From Hydractinia symbiolongicarpus (Eukaryota > Cnidaria > Hydrozoa > Anthoathecata > Hydractiniidae): 60,000 nucleotides of DNA. The translations under genes were made by a program, and so were the position numbers. Location: the NCBI RefSeq assembly GCF_029227915.1, contig NC_079887.1, forward strand, positions 15,995,650-16,055,649. The letters run 5' to 3'. Of this stretch, positions 1-12,273 are shown in pieces (positions within the stretch are counted from its first letter, which is position 1; every line of letters starts with the position of its first letter). The notes under the pieces are model-generated. The model saw only the letters and a list, made by a program, of their open reading frames with translations, did no database searches and was not told where the DNA came from.

Positions 1-3000
1 TACTGTCCTGTTCTCATGTAAGTTGTTTGTGCAATGAGACAAATTACAAAGATTGTACCAACCTTCCCTTTCGATTTCTGCCTAAGAATTTATTAATAAA
101 AAAATAAAAATCTGCTCTGACTGGTCAACTGTTTGTAATTTTATTTTCTTATTTTATAGTCTTTCACATTTTCAGCAATTGAGCATGTCCGAGCACTTTT
201 AGTAAAGGGTGAAGTACCTGTTGGGTTGTTTGAGGTTTGTACAAATTTGTGTTTGCATCTATATTATCATTAATAAACTTTCCATATGGTAGCTGTATTT
301 TTTTATGGGTTAAGGACTAGTAAATATGTGATACCCAGTCTTGCCTAATTAATTTTTTTCTCATAACGATGTTAGCAATGTCAAGTATTTTAGGCTTCCA
401 GGTTAGTTGTACTGGTCAGATTCTCATAAATTTAATGTTTTACATCATCAATAAAATCATTCTGCACATGTGCATGTAGTATCACCTACCTCTCCTTAAA
501 TAGTCTGTTGGTTAAAATTGAAGTTGAATATGCTAAACAGAGTTTGCCATAAAAGCATGTCACATAATGTATGAAACATCTGAGACATTTATTTAATAAA
601 CAAAAATTTACCTTAGCATATCAATCCAAATTAATTATGGAAATCAGTAAAAGTTTTGATTTTTATGTTGTCTTACATAAAGAATTTGCAGTGCAACTTA
701 TTTGCTGTGATTAGAACCACGAAAACCAAGATTTTTTGCATAGAAGTCCTGCATCTATTTAAGAGGCAGATCAATTGAACGTGTAAAAAACCAGCAAGGG
801 GCTGATGTCTTTTGAATCCTTAAAAACTATAAATATGTGAAAAGATAGAACTTAACAACTACAGCTGTTATATCTTATTCTCCTCATAGAAACAGGGACA
901 AATACAGCAATATTATAAGTTTAACATGGCAAAGTTGAGATTTCTGTTTGAATGATTTACTGTGAGAAAAATGGCTGATGTTAGCAACAATTAGCACATT
1001 TCCAGAGTTAGGATCTAACCAAATAAACGTTGAAAGTTCAAATTGCGTGTACCTAGTATAAAATGACTGCAATCAAAAACATGCAACAAATTTTACCTGA
1101 ACAAATATTTTTTTTCTTTTAAATTCTTGAGCAGCAGACCAATTACCAGCACCATTTACTACAAAATGCCCTGCTTGCCTTGGATAAATTTGATGCCCTG
1201 AACATTGTTTGTTCTGCTAAGATTTTTACTGACTTGAAGAAATTTCTGAATCTTCCCCTGTATTCATTTTGGTCAATTGCTCTGGATGTTTATTTTTAGT
1301 GATGTGACTTCATGTGACAAAAATGCAGCCATTGTAGCAAAATCTCACAAGGAATTGATGTCATATCCATGTTAAAGCACTATCACAATGACACTGCAAA
1401 TGTTTGAAAAATATTTTTTCTTTTTAGCCTTATGACAAAGAAATTAGAGATAGTCTTCGTGGTAGAGTCTTCACTAAATTTTTAAAAAGGTAAAACTTTG
1501 TATCCCAACTAGACTAATGTATTAGGCAGACTGTATTTTGAAACTATTTTGTGATTAAATTTGTTTTAGTGAAAAATATGTACGGTATTTGCAATGGAAG
1601 AATCTAGAACTTAACCTTCATGTAAGTAACAAGATATGTTTTTACGTTTATTAAAAAAGAGAAAAATTATTTTTGTTTGTCATAGTTTTCCGCCATGATT
1701 GAAACCTGGGGGTTAGGGGTGCAGGAAACTATGAATTTAGAGGAAAATAATTTGGTTTTGCCTAGGAGGTGGGGGGACAAGCCAGTTTACTGGGAGGAGG
1801 TTTTGCCTGGCGTGGACTGAGCATTGGTCAGTATTACCAGTAGAACTAAATGTTTATATGTTTACTTACTTTCATTATCAGTAAAAGTTTGTATATGGTA
1901 TTTATTATATTATATTAATTAGATTTAATTGCATGCATAGACAAAGTCAGTTCTTGAACCTGTACCATATTCCTTTGTATTTTTTGAATAAAAAAACAAT
2001 TATTTTGTTGATTTTTCTGCTGCTTCAGAATCGTTCTTGTAATATATTTTTGTCTTTCTTTTGTAACTTTATCACCCCTCAAGTAAGCCTGTCAAAAAAT
2101 CAATGATCTTAAATCAATAAGTAATTTACAAACTAGCTGATATATTTGCATATTAAATTTATTTGGCAATATGCACTCCTAATTTTTCTCAATTAAAATT
2201 GGATGTCTTTTACGTAGTACACAAAATTAATGTGCCAGCCTAACTAAGAGACAATACTATGTTGTTTATTACGCCTAGAATCTCTTAAACTTTTAAAAAC
2301 ACATTAAGCCACACTAATAAATTGGTGCACATATCTAAAAATAGTCAATGAACTCAAATCAGAAGAAATAACTCATTTTATTGTTCCTGTATCTTTTCTT
2401 TTCAGTTAACAATGAATGACTTCAGTGTCCATCGTATCATTGGGAGAGGAGGATTTGGGGAAGTATACGGTTGTAGGAAAGCAGATACTGGAAAAATGTA
2501 AGCAAGTTGTGTTTGCTTTTGATGACCATATTTATAATTTTAATTTTTTATCAATGCTTTGTTATTTTTAACAGTAGACAAAACAGTCCTCAAGCCACTA
2601 ATCTTTTTATTGATGATATATACAAGGAAATTTAATCCATTTTTCTATTAAAAAAGTAAGAACTAGTTGCCAGCCTGTGACCGTCTTGCAATTTTTTCGC
2701 AATTACTTGAAACTAATCCCTAACAAGAAGCCCAGGGGCTTGAAGATTTCCGCCATTAGCCTAAAAGATTTTAAAATTTGAAGTTGATCTTGAAAACGGA
2801 GAATTATGGGGTAAATAAATCATTGAGTATTCTCAATTATTATTGTAAAGGGACTGATACACTTGTACAATATCACTGAAATATCACTTATAATATCAAT
2901 ATAATTTCTTAAAATATGTTTAAAATAGAGTTATAATTTCTTATAATTTCTTATAATATAGCTATATTATGTATAATTTCAACACCTGACATGTGCGTCA

Positions 3001-6000
3001 TAACCTCATAATTTGCTGCATGGCTATAATATTTGAATAAAATCAAACAAGTTTGATTTTAATAATATTGTTGGTGATCTGGTTTCGAATGCTTTTTGTT
3101 TGTGTTACAATAGATCTATTATCTGCTAGCGTTGTTGTTGCAACGATGATGAAATCAAATGAAATTATAAGATATTTTAACAAATTATAAGTATATTGTA
3201 GAAAAATTATAACTGTATTATAGAATATATTTAATGATATTATACAAGTGAATCCTGGCCTTAACTAACCTGCAATGTTAAAATACAACTCAATAAATAA
3301 AAATAAACATTCATGAATAATTAATTAGTTCTGCTGAATATAGCTTTAGTCTACGTGCTTGAAAAATTGTACAAAAAGAAATGACATAACATCAAAGATG
3401 GCGCATTATAAGACGATATTCATTATGCTACACTGCATAAGCTTTAACTTTTGATAGCATATAAACTTTAATAAAGTATTGTTCATTGGATAATAAAACA
3501 ATCTGTTGCACTGTTAGGATTCTTATTGGCATAAAACTCATTTTTGCCTCGTTCTCAGAATATAATCTGTCAAAACGAGGATTAAAACTTTAGCCTGGAT
3601 AAGTTTCGGCCGTCCAGCCTAGCTGTGCTGTCTCTATCTATCTCTCTATCTCTCTATCTCCTCAGGATTCCGCCTTTGCTGGCGGAAATCAATTATTGTA
3701 TTAATTTTTTGTGTCTTTTTTCTTATAGGTATGCACTAAAGTCTCTTGATAAAAAACGAATTAAATTAAAGCAAGGCGAAACTTTAGCACTAAATGAAAG
3801 AATTATGCTCTCCATGGTAGGTGTTTGAACAAGACAAAAAGGCTGGCCCTGTTAAGGTTTTTTTTTAATCCTAAATTCACACTTTGTCTACACGAAGAAT
3901 ATAAAAAATCTGTATAGAATTGACAGTTTTTTAAATTCAGGTCTGCAAAAGAAGTGCTGACATAGCCTTATTATTATTAATGTAGTCTGCATTTTAAAAG
4001 GGTTTTTTTTGTGAACTAAAACTACAAATTACAATCACTCTAGCCCAACAAAAAAATAACACTTATGGGAGTGGCAACCCTGCTTTTTGACCTGGATTGA
4101 CCTGGATAGTAGAGTGGACTTTTTTAATGCCTGGAAACTTTCTCAGCTTTAATTACCTGTATCTTCACTGTTATTGTGTTTGCAGATGGAATGATTTAAG
4201 GAATGTAGTTTGATGTTTGCAATTTGAAACTAGCACTAAAAAGTCTACCTAATCTATTCTGAAGCCTTAATTTCTTCTCAAATGTTTTAACCTATGTTCT
4301 GTTTTCTATTTTTAGTAATTCTACTTTCTTTTCTATTTCTTCTAGGTGAACAACCCATTTATAGTATGCATGACGTACTCCTTTCACACACCAGATAAAC
4401 TCTGCTTCATATTAGACTTAATGAACGGTAGGTTTTTTTATGTTTTCATATTCCAGATATTTATGATACCAATATGTAAAAACATGTTTTGAATATAAAA
4501 ACCTTAAATTTTTGATAGTAATAACTTTTAATTGGAACAAAATTGTTACAAAATGTTGATTGGTGCATTTAGGTGGCGACTTACATTATCACTTGACACA
4601 ACATGGCGTTTTTGACGAAAGCAGTGTAAGTACTTCTATCACGTGTAGTGTTTATCAGTTTTAAACTCTTGTCAATTTAAAACCCTATTCATTTTTTATA
4701 AACATAGTGTTGTCAGCCTAAACATGACTTAAAAATCACTAACACAAATTCATTGATAGGAATTAAACACATAGATAACCAGCACCATTTGAACATATTT
4801 TGGGTGAATGTTCTGGAAAAATAAGATCAGTTAATTCTTGTTTTGATACAGGTCTGAAATAAAAATTAAGGATCGGGTTGTGAAAGCAAGTGCAGTACAG
4901 ATAAATTTTTAAGAGAGTGACAGTTCGCTATTTTTCTTTGTAGGCAGCTCAGCCTCAAAATTGTGAATAGTTGAAATTACAAAAACTTACATGGTTAAGA
5001 GGACTCTATTATAAAGCTTTGAAGTTTAGTCAAAGTATGTTAAATATGGCTGCTGATGGTCATAAGCAAAACATTATTTCTAATTCTGCAATATTTAAAG
5101 TTTATATAAAATATGTATCCATATCTTGTTTGTTTATTTGTTCGTTCCTTTTTTCATTTGTCCATTCATCCATTTATCTGTTTTATGTCAGCCATGTTTT
5201 TCTTTGTTCTGTATTTTAGACACAATTTTATGCAGCAGAGGTCATGCTTGGTTTAGAACATATGCACAAAAGATTCGTCTGCTATCGAGATTTGAAAGTA
5301 GGGTTGTTATTTTAAAAACACACACATAATTTTAAACTCACTTATTCACTTTCCTCCACAAGTTTTACAACACTGACTTATTGACAAATGCTTTTTTTTA
5401 GCCCGCCAACATCTTGCTGGATGAGAGTGGACATGTCAGGATATCAGATCTTGGTTTAGCCTGTGATTTTTCCAAAAAGAAACCACACGCTTGTGTGTAA
5501 GTAGTTTTCAGAGAAGAAGTTGTTTTTTCTTGTTCTTTTTCTTGCTTGTTTGTTGTTCGACGCCATTTTTTTTTATCTTACCCAATAATATCACAATATT
5601 AAGTTTAATATTATCTTTTTTGATATAAAACATGCATATCTATGTAAGCCCATATTTTTTCACAATCTTGATCAGTCTTAAAATCTAGTTTTGATGAGGC
5701 TGATAAAGTGTGCTTTTCACCTGATTTCCAAGACTTTATTATTTAGAGGTACACATGGTTACATGGCACCAGAAGTCCTTCAGAAGTCAATAGCATATGA
5801 TTCATCAGCTGACTGGTTTTCACTTGGTTGCATGTTATATAAATTATTAAGAGGGTAGGTTAACCAATTTTTTTAAGCTAGGTACAGCCTAGCCGTACAG
5901 AGCTCTGAAGCTGGATTAACGTGGATGGATTCTCCCACCCATTCATCCATGCCTACCACACCCATTTTTTCGGGTTTACAATTTGCTTTTTAAACAGCTG

Positions 6001-9000
6001 GTATTTGTTATCGCCTATAACTAAAACACATGACCAACTCTCTGTCTTTAAATTATACTACATAACACGTGAAGTAATAGTAGCAAGAAATAAAGAAATG
6101 TAAATGTCAACAAAATTTGGACACACAGTGATATTTATAGTTTTTGCTCTTTACTAGTCAACTTTAGTTTTAAATCACGCTTTATGGGAATGTGAAACTT
6201 CCTGTTTCCATTGAAATAGAGTTGCGTCCTGAGGAAATAAATATCTGTATTTCTATTTAAGTGTAAAATAGACTTACTTTCAGCAAAACTATCATTCCCT
6301 GTAGAATTTTTTTTGAACATCCATATTTATGTGCATGTTGTATTTTTAGTCATAGTCCATTTCGCCAACAAAAGACGAAAGATAAACACGAGATTGACAA
6401 GATGACACTAACAATGGTATGTACCGTATGTAGCTACTGTATGTCTTCCCGTTAACAAAATACATCCGCTTTTGGTATAATGAATACAATGTGTGGAAAA
6501 AGTAATGGCCTATCTACTAAGATATTGTAATGAATTGGTATGATGAATACAATGTGTGGAAAAAGTAATGGCCTATCTACTAAGATATTGTAATGAATTG
6601 GTATGATGAATACAATGTGTGGAAAAAGTAATGGCCTATCTACTAAGATAGTGTAATGAATTGGTATGATGAACACAATGTTGGGAAAAGGTAATGGCCT
6701 AGTTACTAAGATAGGATAAAAAAATAAAAATGTAAGTATGCATTTTTATAGGATGTAAAATTTCCTGATGAGTTCTCAACGAATATGAAATCTTTACTTG
6801 GTGGCTTGCTACAGAGGAGCGTTCCGAGTAGACTTGGTTGTGGTGGAAGAGGGTGAGAGAGCTTTTTATGTTTACGTGTTGTTGTCACTTATAGACAACC
6901 TACATATTTTTGTTTTTACTTATGTTAATGATTTTAACAAAGGATTTTTTTGGCGAGAAAATGTTACTATTGTGGGTATCTTTGTAATTTCTTATTTGCA
7001 TGATTGATAAACTAAAAAATGTTGCCCAAACATTTTCTAAAAAATTAAGTCCTTTGAGCCTTGAATATTTAGCAAATAATTTTTGAATATGTATTGACTT
7101 GCTTGACATACTGATTCCTTAATAGTTTACTGTTATGATGTTGCCCATAATTTTGGTTTTAGAGCCGACGAGGTGAAAGAACATAAATTCTTCAGTGGTA
7201 TCGAATGGAAACAGGTCGAACTGCAGAAGGTTAGTTGTCATAGCAACAAGATGCTTAATATTTTATTTTCACATTTACAGGTCATAAAGTGCGAAGCCAT
7301 ATTATCCCAATAGAATTGTTAACTTTATCCAAGGACTTTAACAATGTGAAAAACGTTGTACCTGGATATTTTTTTATTCTTAGAAAATAATTATAACTGT
7401 TAATTCAGTAATCAGTTCTTTTAATGAAGTTCTATCTAAAATTTTGCTTGGATCTGAAATTCAATCTAAAATTCTGATTCGATTTGAAGTTCCATGTAAA
7501 ATTCGGATTGAATTTGCAATCAAACAACTGCTACGCAGCAGGTATGGACGCTCAGTAGCAGGGAAACGTACAGATAGGGTCTCCAGCGGCCTGACAAAGT
7601 GTCCATCCCAGTCACATTATACACATTGTTAAGCAAGATCAGATAAAAAAAAACGTATTCGTGCCTCCTTTCGAAAGTTGGGACTGCTCTCTCCACTTTC
7701 AAAAGTATGGACTGCTCTCTCCACTTTCAAAAGTATAGACTGCTCTCTCCACTTTCGAAAGTTGGGACTGCTCTCTCCACTTTCGAAAGTTGGGACTGCT
7801 CTCTCCACTTTCAAAAGTATAGACTGCTCTCTCCACTTTCGAAAGTTGGGACTGCTCTCTCCACTTTCAAAAGTATGGACTGCTCTCTCCACTTTCGAAA
7901 GTTGGGACTGCTCTCTCCACTTTCAAAAGTATAGACTGCTCTCTCCACTTTCGAAAGTTGGGACTGCTCTCTCCACTTTCGAAAGTTGGGACTGCTCTCT
8001 CCACTTTCAAAAGTATAGACTGCTCTCTCCACTTTCGAAAGTTGGGACTGCTCTCTCCACTTTCGAAAGTTGGGACTGCTCTCTCCACTTTCGAAAGTTG
8101 GGACTGCTCTCTCCACTTTCAAAACTATGAACTGCTCTCTCCACTTTCGAAAGTTGGGACTGCTCTCTCCACTTTCAAAACTATGAACTGCTCTCTCCAC
8201 TTTCGAAAGTTGGGACTGCTTTCTCCACTTTCGAAAGTATGAACTGCTCTCTCCACTTTCAAAAGTATGAACTGCTCTCTCCACTTTCAAAAGTATGAAC
8301 TGCTCTCTCCACTTTCAAAAGTATGAACTGCTCTCTCCACTTTACACTTTTCTTCTTTCAGCTTAAACCACCTTTAATACCTCCTCGAGGAGAAGTGAAT
8401 GCAGCTGATGCGTTTGATATCGGTTCCTTTGACGAGGATGACGTAAAGGGTGTTAAGGTATGACGTCATAGTGATTTTCTATTTTTAGATGGTGTTGTTA
8501 TTTTTTCCTCCTAACATGTATTGCGTTATACGTTTGTCATTTATTGTTCTTCCGTTTTGTTTTTGTTTTGTTGTTGGTTTATTTGGCTTTTTTTTATTTC
8601 ATTTATTTCTGTATTACTAGCTTGCTGATAGTGATCAAGGACTGTACAAAAATTTTAGCTATGTAAACTCTGAGAGATGGCAACAAGAGATAGCAGGTTG
8701 GTATTTTTATAACTTTTGTACAACATTTCAGGGACTCGTTATCTTTATGTTTTTGAGACGCGGTGTTTACCAGAAGGAAGAAAAAACTAGATCTAAATCT
8801 CCGTGCATTTGATTTTCAAAAATTTGCCATCACATGCAATTAAGACAGCTAAAAGCGTTACTTGGTTGGAAAAAAATCAGTATTTTAAGATCCATTGTAA
8901 ACTAAATCTTAAAAAAATGGTTGGCTGTTTTTAACTGATAGAATGTCTGTCTTTTAGTGTCTAGTGTCGATAAAAAGGGAGTAGAAATTCAAAATTTTGC

Positions 9001-12000
9001 TTCTGTCACTCCTGATCCACCATTTTAGCTTTTTTCTACGGCCTTTAGTTTATTATAAGTAGTAAGTTGTCATTTTTATTTTTTTGTTAATGTTTGAATT
9101 TCTTACTTTTTTCTTTCATTTAGAAACCGTTTTTGATGTAGTTAACCAAGAAACTGAGCGTATGGAATCAAAGAAACGTACCAAACATAACCTAGCTTTA
9201 GGTAAGTCTTGTGTGTGTGTGTGTGTGTTTGTGTGTAAATCAGATAATAAAGGCATCAATCTTGGCAGATAGTAAAGTTTGATTTTTGTGTCGCTTTTGC
9301 TATGATTTTAAAGCTTGCGGTTATTGTTACCGAATTGCACCACAGCTGGTGTTAAGGCAGTGAAAATGTAAATAAGCCTCAAACGATTCTAAATTTCGAT
9401 AATAATAAACGAACAAAAAACAAATATAAATAAGAATAAAATATAAAAAACATTTTTTTAACTCTGCTTAAAGTTTAAACAACTTTTTTTGATGCTTGAA
9501 TTTATGTTTGTTTGTTATTAGATGTTCAAAATGGCGACTGTTTGTTGCATGGGTACTTGCACAAATTAGGCGGTCCCTTCGGTTCAGTTTGGACAAAGAA
9601 ATATTTTTACTTATTTCCCAATCGTTTGGAATACAGAGGCGAGCAGTCAGTAAGTTTTAATTTTTTTTTGTGTGTCTTAGTTCAAAGTTGTAGTAAATCT
9701 GAATCTTTAAAATTTGTTTAGACGTATATTTGAAACGTTCCTTGCTTATTATGCATCCAGTGACTCTCTTGTTTTTATTTTTGCTGATCCAGGGAGCGAC
9801 TATTGAAGTTATTTTTTCATTGAATCGAATGTTATCGAGGAAGGTTGTTATCCTAAATAGAGCTTGTTTGGTGGTTTTACTGTTATTTTTGTTGCTGTTG
9901 TTATCTTTCGTTGTTGTTGTTATTGTTGTTGTTGTTATTTTTGTTGTTGTTGGAAATTTTACTGCTTATAAATGTTATGAGATTAAACTAAAAAAATCAA
10001 AAGTTTGATCTCTCAATAAACATTCATCATCCTCTGCAGGAATCTTCAAAACATTTTTATTTAGTAAAGATGCGTTGTCTCCTATTTTTCGTTGTGTTTG
10101 CTGCTTTTTACATACTTCTTTACCATAAGTTTGACTGCCTAGGTGTTTCTTGGTTTAGCGTTCGCATTGGTTATACCTTAGAATTTTTGACATGTTTTAC
10201 CTGTGTGAGTACATACGCTTGAAATACGGTGAATTATGGCAAAAAATAATTTTAAAACCTAAAGTAATTGTCGTACAGACAGTCTGTTTCTGGCTGTCTG
10301 CATTGACTGGGTACACCCCATTTGTTGCAGCATCGGACTCTATTTTTATTTGTAAACATCTCTGTCTGGTTTAGAACTCGCAAAAAATTCTGCTACCATT
10401 AGAAGACATACAATACGTGGATGAAACGAACTACAAAGGCTTCAACTGTATCAAGATAATCCTTAAAGATCAGCGAGAAAGTCTCGTACTACGAGCAGAT
10501 GTAAGAACCACCTCTTTACTTTTTGCGCTAATTGAAATGCGTCTTGAAACATACACCCTGCAAAGTTTCTAACCGACAAGTATACGACGTACACATAAAC
10601 TTCCCTATAAAGCAAACTGTCCAAAATACAATACGGGGGCTTTTTTAGTCCCGAAAATAAAAACGTCGAGGATCAAGAATCTTGCATTACAAGATTTATT
10701 TTTACTAAGGTGATATGTTCGTACAATTACAAGCCTGTTCGTCAGAAAAGCAAAATTTTCAAGTTTATTTGTGGTTCTGGAGGAATGGGACATTGTGGAA
10801 AATTTTGAGATTTTAGTGACAATTTGACAGCAGGGTACAGCAGGGGTCCAGGCGCTGTATGCCACCTGTCCCCACAATCCAGGGGCGAAGCTTCTGGAAG
10901 CCAACACATTTTTAGAGTCTTGAAACACGCAAAACAGCTATTTCGGCCCTGCTTGTTACGTACTGATTTCGTTAATCGAAGTATTTAGTGAGATAGCCTG
11001 TAGGTTCTCTGGTTGGATAACATCTTTTCATGCAGTGATAGAAACACTTCTTGGTAGAAAATAAAAAATATTACTTAGATTTTTTATTTGGGGACAGGTG
11101 GCATACAGCGCCTGGACCCCTGCTGTACCCTGCTGTCAAATTGTCACTAAAATCTCAAAATTTTCCACAATGTCCCATTCCTAAAAAATAACGAAACTTG
11201 ATTTCCGCGGAGTTCTATGGTTATTCGAGGTTATAAAAAGAGAAATTGCAGTTCGCTCTCTGGAATTTGCATCATTAAATTCTCTTAATTTTTTCGGGTA
11301 AGTGGAACCATTCTTCTCGTCCCTTGAACCAAATTACACCGTCGTAACTGGAACTTTTGCTCCATTTTTAAAACATTCCAGAATTCCAACGCTCAAATGT
11401 GTTTTTTTTACATTCGAATCACGTGCGTGGTGAAACATTACAATAAGTTTCGTTCCACTTTATAAAAGTAACTCACAAAAATTGAAGACGTTATGTTTTA
11501 TTCTTATCCTTCTGGGACCGTTGACAACTTATTATGATAATAATTATTACAATCCTAATACTAACATCTTGTATCTCTCCGATTTCGCGTCATTGATGGA
11601 TTTGAGTAACCATAAAACTCAAAAAGATTTGTTTTGATTGTGCCCCTATGAAGGAAAGAAAAAGAAAAGGGGAATTATTGCATGGTGTAATCCACGTAGA
11701 AAATGCTCGAATTATGGAATCCGGAAAGGTACGAAAAATCAGAGATTTAAAGCGTGCTGACGCCAGAAAATATAACCTTTTAAGATGTTTGAACTAACCA
11801 AAAAACCTAAGATCCAATGTCCTGCCTGAACATTGACAAATAAACAGCTTGTGGTTACGAACTTCAAAATTCCGCCCTCCTATCCAATAACGTATGTCCA
11901 TGGTTGTTGGTAGGTAGTGACAAAGCATTGGCCATCGTATAGTTCTTTTTTATCTCATTTTCTTGACTGATTTTTGCGTCGTCGTTTCTTTTTATGAAAT

Positions 12001-12273
12001 TTTCGCTATTTACTCCGAAGTGGTTAGCTTAACACCCTCGCTTAAACATTGGCTTCACTTTGAAGAACATTTTTATTGTCCATGAGACTTATACTTGTTT
12101 GTTTGTTTGTTTAGAGTGTAACGGAATATAATGAATGGTTTAAAGAAATCAACAAGTCTTTTGAAGAAGCTCAAATACACATACGTACAGGAGCGAAAAT
12201 ATTGACTTCAAATAGCAGTAAAAATTTAGCCTCTCAGTCCAGTCGCGAGGAACTTGATTCTTCAGTGCGTTAA
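1..12273 (+). CDS. GRK2: G-protein-coupled receptor kinase, GRK2/3 (beta-ARK) type, 3' 20 exons
   Basis: Phosphorylates agonist-bound GPCRs at the membrane; the PH domain binds G-beta-gamma and phosphoinositides (family knowledge). The reading frame joins across exons 1-17, 160-234, 1428-1489, 1570-1621, 2406-2497, 3729-3816, 4346-4427, 4573-4625, 5220-5297, 5402-5496, 5747-5854, 6350-6416, 6752-6852, 7163-7229, 8362-8457, 8621-8696, 9124-9201, 9522-9649, 10375-10500 and 12115-12273; all introns are GT..AG and all phases agree (about 565 aa). Seen: end of the RGS domain; P-loop GRGGFGEVY; catalytic lysine in [10 protein letters not shown]; catalytic loop CYRDLKPANILL; DLG in place of DFG (usual in this subfamily); THGYMAPEV; the C-lobe extension [20 protein letters not shown]; a PH domain from about HGYLHKLGG to EWFKEI; a short Ser/Asn-rich tail ending TAA. 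The 5' exons lie outside the window. The GRK2/3 subfamily is clear from the PH domain; one invertebrate ancestor of both paralogues is likely. Confidence 0.97.
3632..3661 (+). repeat. CTAT/CTCT microsatellite
   Basis: Pyrimidine-rich simple repeat of CTATCTAT and CTCTCTAT units in the GRK intron just upstream of the exon that starts at 3729. It could contribute to the polypyrimidine context but has no coding meaning. Confidence 0.6.
6474..6716 (+). repeat. 63-bp tandem repeat, nearly 4 copies
   Basis: A 63-bp unit containing GGTATGATGAATACAATGTG begins at 6474, 6537, 6600 and 6663. The first three copies are nearly identical; the last is diverged and shortened. It lies in the GRK intron between exons 6350-6416 and 6752-6852. 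Because 63 is divisible by three, the minus strand has an open frame with a 21-residue repeat; this is an artefact of the repeat, not a gene. Confidence 0.9.
7668..8344 (+). repeat. 28-bp minisatellite, about 24 copies
   Basis: Contiguous 28-bp units of the form GGACTGCTCTCTCCACTTTC plus 8 bases. Two main variants alternate: one carries the palindrome CTTTCGAAAG followed by TTG, the other TTCAAAAG followed by TAT. Variant blocks recur, suggesting higher-order duplication. It fills most of the GRK intron between 7229 and 8362 and stops about 17 bases before the next exon. Since 28 is not a multiple of three, long artefactual frames appear on both strands. Confidence 0.95.
9208..9236 (+). repeat. 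(GT)n microsatellite
   Basis: A TG dinucleotide run directly downstream of the GRK splice donor at 9202. Confidence 0.8.
9881..9953 (+). repeat. (GTT)n-type microsatellite
   Basis: Imperfect GTT/GTTATT trinucleotide tract in the GRK intron 9650-10374. It creates a Val/Leu-rich open frame with no coding support. Confidence 0.8.
10781..11182. repeat. Perfect 93-bp inverted repeat with 216-bp spacer
   Basis: Arm 10781-10873 (starting AGGAATGGGACATTGTGG) is the exact reverse complement of 11090-11182. The spacer is 10874-11089. It lies in the last large GRK intron (10501-12114). No clear target-site duplication flanks the arms, so it may be a foldback/MITE-like element or a local inverted duplication. 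Transcription through the intron would give a long hairpin. Confidence 0.85.

Noticed and set aside
6452-6676. Minus-strand 74-codon repeat protein
   Set aside because: Product of a 63-bp tandem repeat in an intron.
7678-8290. Long open frames of 150-159 codons on both strands
   Set aside because: Translation of the 28-bp minisatellite; the same peptide recurs in shifted phase on both strands, and it lies inside a GRK intron.
7668-8344. CRISPR-like array
   Set aside because: Units are contiguous with no unique spacers, and the genome is eukaryotic.
10605-10928. Minus-strand 107-codon frame
   Set aside because: Covers one arm of a perfect inverted repeat in a GRK intron; no domain or splice support.
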